Source: an uncultured Corynebacterium sp. (GTDB taxonomy: Bacteria > Actinomycetota > Actinomycetes > Mycobacteriales > Mycobacteriaceae). Taken from it: a stretch of 54,420 bases of DNA. Position 1 is the stretch's first letter, and each line of letters opens with the position of its first letter. The DNA lies in contig CAMIFC010000012.1 in assembly GCA_946220775.1 (NCBI GenBank), positions 1 through 54,420 on the forward strand, in the 5' to 3' direction. The notes under the pieces are model-generated. The model was not told where the DNA came from and did not search any database. It was given only the letters and a program-made list of their open reading frames with translations. The translations under genes were made by a program, and so were the position numbers. Positions 52,027 through 54,420 of the stretch are shown here, one piece after another.

Positions 52027-53290
52027 TGGTTCGCCAATCCTCCTCGCGCCAGTCTTCCGGCAATAGTGCATCTAGCAGGTCATCGACGGCCACGACCCCC
52101 AGCAGGTGGCGCTCCGGGTCGAGGACCGGGCCACACACGAGGTTATAGGTCGCGAAGTACCGAGCTGCGGTTTCGTGGGTGTCCTCGGCATAAAGTGCAG
52201 GTAAATCGAGGTCCAGAATCTCGCCGACCAGGGTGGACGGGGGTTCGCGCAACAGTTTTTGCAGCGGGATGCAACCCAAGTAGTGGCCCGTTGGCGTTGA
52301 CTGCGGCGGCCGGACGACAAACACCATCGAGCTCAGCGAGTTCGGGACATCCGGATTACGGGCATGAGCCAGCGCTTCGGCCACCGTGGCCTGTGGGGTC
52401 AAAATGATGGCCTCGGGGGACATCAATCCACCAACACTGTCCGCATTGAAGGTCATCAACCGGCGCACTGGTTCGGAATCCTCGGGGTCCATCAATTCTA
52501 GCAGCACGTCGGAGGTGTCCTCTGGGAGTTCTGCCAGCGCATCGGCTGCGTCGTCAGGCTCCATTTCCTCCAGCACTTCAGCGGCGCGCTCAATCGCGAG
52601 GTGGCTCAGCAGATCCGTCCGGGTATCGTCCGGGAGCTCGGCAATGACGTCCGCTAGACGATCATCCGGGATCTCGTTGACCAGTTGATTTCGCTGGTCA
52701 TCCGGGAGGTCATTGAGGGCAATAGCCACATCGGCTGGGCGCATTGACTGGAAACTCACCAGCAGATCAGTGTTGGCGTCCGACGGACCGGCGCCCCCGG
52801 CATGCAAACCTTGCACGGACGCCAACGGCAACGCCGTGATCACCGACCTGCGCCCCAATCGGGTGCGCTGCGTGACTGCGATGCCCCGAACGAGCCAGTC
52901 TCTGGTGCGGCCACGTTCGAGCTCAACATCGACGATCTCGACAGCGCGGCCCTGCAACTGCGAGAAATCCGGGTCATCGGTATATACCTTGGCGCCGACC
53001 AGCTCGTGGAGGACGCTGAGCTCGCCGGAACGGGTGCGGAATGGCTTCACGTTCACCGAAGCGCTAGCCATCGTGACCTCTGACGGGTTGATATCGGCGA
53101 CACGCAACATGGGCATGAAGATCTGGCGCTTATTGGGTAGCTCCACGACAAGACCCAGAACCCGCCCGACCAGCTGCTTCCTATTAGCGAGAGTGATAAT
53201 CACATCGCGAACCCGGCCGATCGAGTCTCCATCGGGATCCAGAACCGTCATCCCGGCTAATCTGCCTGCGTAAACGCGAGTCTCTTTCAT
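52019..53290 (-). CDS. Soluble MgtE-N/CBS protein with PRC-barrel-like start
   Basis: 423 residues. Residues 1-90 and 90-165 look like two PRC-barrel-type beta modules (GRLAGMTVLDPDGDSIGRVRD, VGAKVYTDD). Residues 190-290 are a MgtE N-terminal superhelix (repeats such as LNDLPDDQRNQLVNEIPDDRL and ELPEDTSDVLLELMDPED), and two CBS domains end the protein (LMSPEAIILTPQATVAEAL). The Mg-channel membrane domain of MgtE is absent, so it may be a Mg-sensing regulator, perhaps of the DUF1003 protein. Confidence 0.85.
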   Translation of the reverse strand: MKETRVYAGRLAGMTVLDPDGDSIGRVRDVIITLANRKQLVGRVLGLVVELPNKRQIFMPMLRVADINPSEVTMASASVNVKPFRTRSGELSVLHELVGAKVYTDDPDFSQLQGRAVEIVDVELERGRTRDWLVRGIAVTQRTRLGRRSVITALPLASVQGLHAGGAGPSDANTDLLVSFQSMRPADVAIALNDLPDDQRNQLVNEIPDDRLADVIAELPDDTRTDLLSHLAIERAAEVLEEMEPDDAADALAELPEDTSDVLLELMDPEDSEPVRRLMTFNADSVGGLMSPEAIILTPQATVAEALAHARNPDVPNSLSSMVFVVRPPQSTPTGHYLGCIPLQKLLREPPSTLVGEILDLDLPALYAEDTHETAARYFATYNLVCGPVLDPERHLLGVVAVDDLLDALLPEDWREEDWRTNA

Positions 53291-53394
53291 AATTACTCAG
53301 ATTACTGCACGTGTAGGGACGAACTGGGGAACGCATAACGGCGACGGGGTAACATTAACATTCGGATTTTCTAGTTTTCGTGGGAAGGCTCGTA

Positions 53395-53601
53395 GTGAAA
53401 GTCTTAGCCCGGCTCTTGACAGGCGGTTTGGTCGGATTCGCAGTACTGCTCATCTTCATGGGACATCCCGCGTGGATTGCGCATACCGCCGCGGCCGCCG
53501 TTTCCGTCATTGCGACGATCCTGGGGCGTCGTTCTCGATGGTGGGACGCTATCCCCTTCCTGGCCGTAGTAATTATTTACTTCACACAGTGGTGGAATTG
53601 A
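53395..53601 (+). CDS. Small two-helix membrane protein
   Basis: 68 residues: hydrophobic segments near 6-24 and 28-45, plus a third near 52-65 ending QWWN. The GTG at 53395 with GGAAGG eight bases ahead is preferred over the GTG at 53380. It runs into the lipoprotein gene three bases later, so probably one operon. Function unknown. Confidence 0.65.
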   Translation: MKVLARLLTGGLVGFAVLLIFMGHPAWIAHTAAAAVSVIATILGRRSRWWDAIPFLAVVIIYFTQWWN

Positions 53602-53604
53602 GAG

Positions 53605-54381
53605 GTGACGAAGCTAACGATGACTCGAGGTGTTGACAACCATCGGCAAGGCCCTGATCGGCGACGTCGTGGTAGTTGGCGCGGTCACCGTGCCTCCACG
53701 TGGCGGCGAGCTGCGGCTCTGGTGGTTTCTGTTGGGCTGACGGCCGGGGTGGCGTCCTGTTCAACGACATCGGAAAAGATCACGATCGGCGTGCCGACCG
53801 CGGACATGACGACGCTGAAAGACGTGGAAAAACGGGAGGTGAACCCGTTCATCCCGGAGGCACGGGACACACTGCGGCGCGAGTACATTTATGCGCTGCA
53901 GGGGGTGGCGCGGTCGACTCCGACAGACGTGACGACCACGCTGGTACCCGTATCTAAGCGTATTAATTGGCTACGCGAACAGCGGCTGACCATGACTTAT
54001 GGCTGTGTGGGGGAGCTGTTGGATGAGCTGGATCCGAAAAAGGCAGCGGAACTGAGGGACATGTACGCAAAGGAGGAGAGCCCCGATCGCGCGCAATGGC
54101 GGGACATCACGCACTCCACGATGCTATCGGCACTGCCGACTGACTTGACGGCGTCGGACCCGGGGATGGCCGTTGCATGTGAGGACAAAACACTTCCTCA
54201 GAACATCGTTGCGGTGTGGCAAAAGCCAGCGCTGCAACGCGATGATCGGCGGGCCTTGAACAATGTGGCCGGGGGCTTGGCGACGGAGGATCTGCTTGGT
54301 AGTGGGGCGGAACATGCGGAGTCCGAAATTACGATGGATAGTCAGCGCCAAACTGAAGAAGGGGTTGTTGAGGCAGAATAA
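53605..54381 (+). CDS. Lipoprotein of unknown function
   Basis: 258 residues, GTG start. A long basic N-region precedes a signal segment with lipobox VASC (Cys52); a later start nearer to it is possible. The mature part is largely helical (FIPEARDTLRREYIYALQGVA, WLREQRLTMTYGCVGELLDEL) with two more Cys that may be bonded, and an acidic tail. A membrane-anchored envelope protein; no family recognised. Confidence 0.65.
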   Translation: MTKLTMTRGVDNHRQGPDRRRRGSWRGHRASTWRRAAALVVSVGLTAGVASCSTTSEKITIGVPTADMTTLKDVEKREVNPFIPEARDTLRREYIYALQGVARSTPTDVTTTLVPVSKRINWLREQRLTMTYGCVGELLDELDPKKAAELRDMYAKEESPDRAQWRDITHSTMLSALPTDLTASDPGMAVACEDKTLPQNIVAVWQKPALQRDDRRALNNVAGGLATEDLLGSGAEHAESEITMDSQRQTEEGVVEAE

Positions 54382-54420
54382 GGCGCTAACAGGGGGCTTG
54401 TCGGGTGGGGCGTGCGGAGT

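Noticed and set aside
1..54420. tRNA or rRNA genes
   Set aside because: No cloverleaf with a TTCGA-type T arm or rRNA segment was recognised in the intergenic stretches; a covariance search would be needed to exclude them fully.

Overview
The window reads as a chromosome segment of a high-GC, mycolate-type actinobacterium, most likely a Corynebacterium. The evidence is an Erm(X)-type methyltransferase, a mycothiol gene (mshB), an LpqW-like lipoprotein, many GTG starts, and two gene blocks that keep the order known from corynebacteria and mycobacteria: typA-lpqW-mshB-...-fdx-dapC and sigE-antisigma-tatB // mrp-DUF1003-MgtE-like. The species cannot be settled from the sequence alone.

Region 1 (1 to about 10.85 kb) is a plasmid-like accessory island that runs off the left edge. 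It holds a small membrane protein, a broken serine recombinase, a DUF4192 protein, a small acidic ORF, an SSB-like protein, a MobV-like mobilization protein lacking the usual relaxase N-terminus, an acidic repeat protein and a small HTH protein. About 5 kb has no credible gene but is very structured: 40-bp-periodic repeats (3.3-3.5 kb), a 1.3-kb tract of stacked hairpins (5.3-6.65 kb) with a long interrupted palindrome, and two 350-bp direct repeats packed with TTTCGTA/TACGAAA (7.9-8.8 kb) that look like an iteron origin or centromere. No replication gene is visible. The cargo is erm(X) with a leaderless leader peptide and attenuator hairpins, next to a 3' remnant of a MmeI-like DNA methyltransferase.

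Region 2 (10.9-32.7 kb) carries transport and stress functions: a P1B metal ATPase, a DHA2 drug exporter with a divergent TetR regulator and clear operators, a cupin, a PIG-L deacetylase, a YkvI-type transporter, PoxB, a decayed second metal ATPase (nonsense codon, frameshift and loss of a catalytic Asp), a patatin, a cutinase-like esterase, DUF808, a GT-C-like membrane protein, a DUF4232 lipoprotein, an acyl-CoA dehydrogenase, a SulP permease without STAS, DUF402 and a secreted protein.

Region 3 (32.8-54.4 kb) is conserved core: typA with a coupled upstream mini-ORF, lpqW, mshB, a membrane protein, ferredoxin, dapC, an RluA-type synthase, an amino-acid permease, a LOG protein, a DivIVA-domain protein, an M17 aminopeptidase, an RlmA-like methyltransferase, a GH32-like protein that has lost its catalytic residues, an O-methyltransferase, sigE and its zinc anti-sigma factor, tatB, mrp, DUF1003, a soluble MgtE/CBS protein and two envelope proteins.

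A scale-level signal separates island from core: the octamer TGGCGTCC (either strand) was counted by eye about 24 times from 11.5 to 53.8 kb, several-fold more than expected, and not once in the first 10.9 kb.
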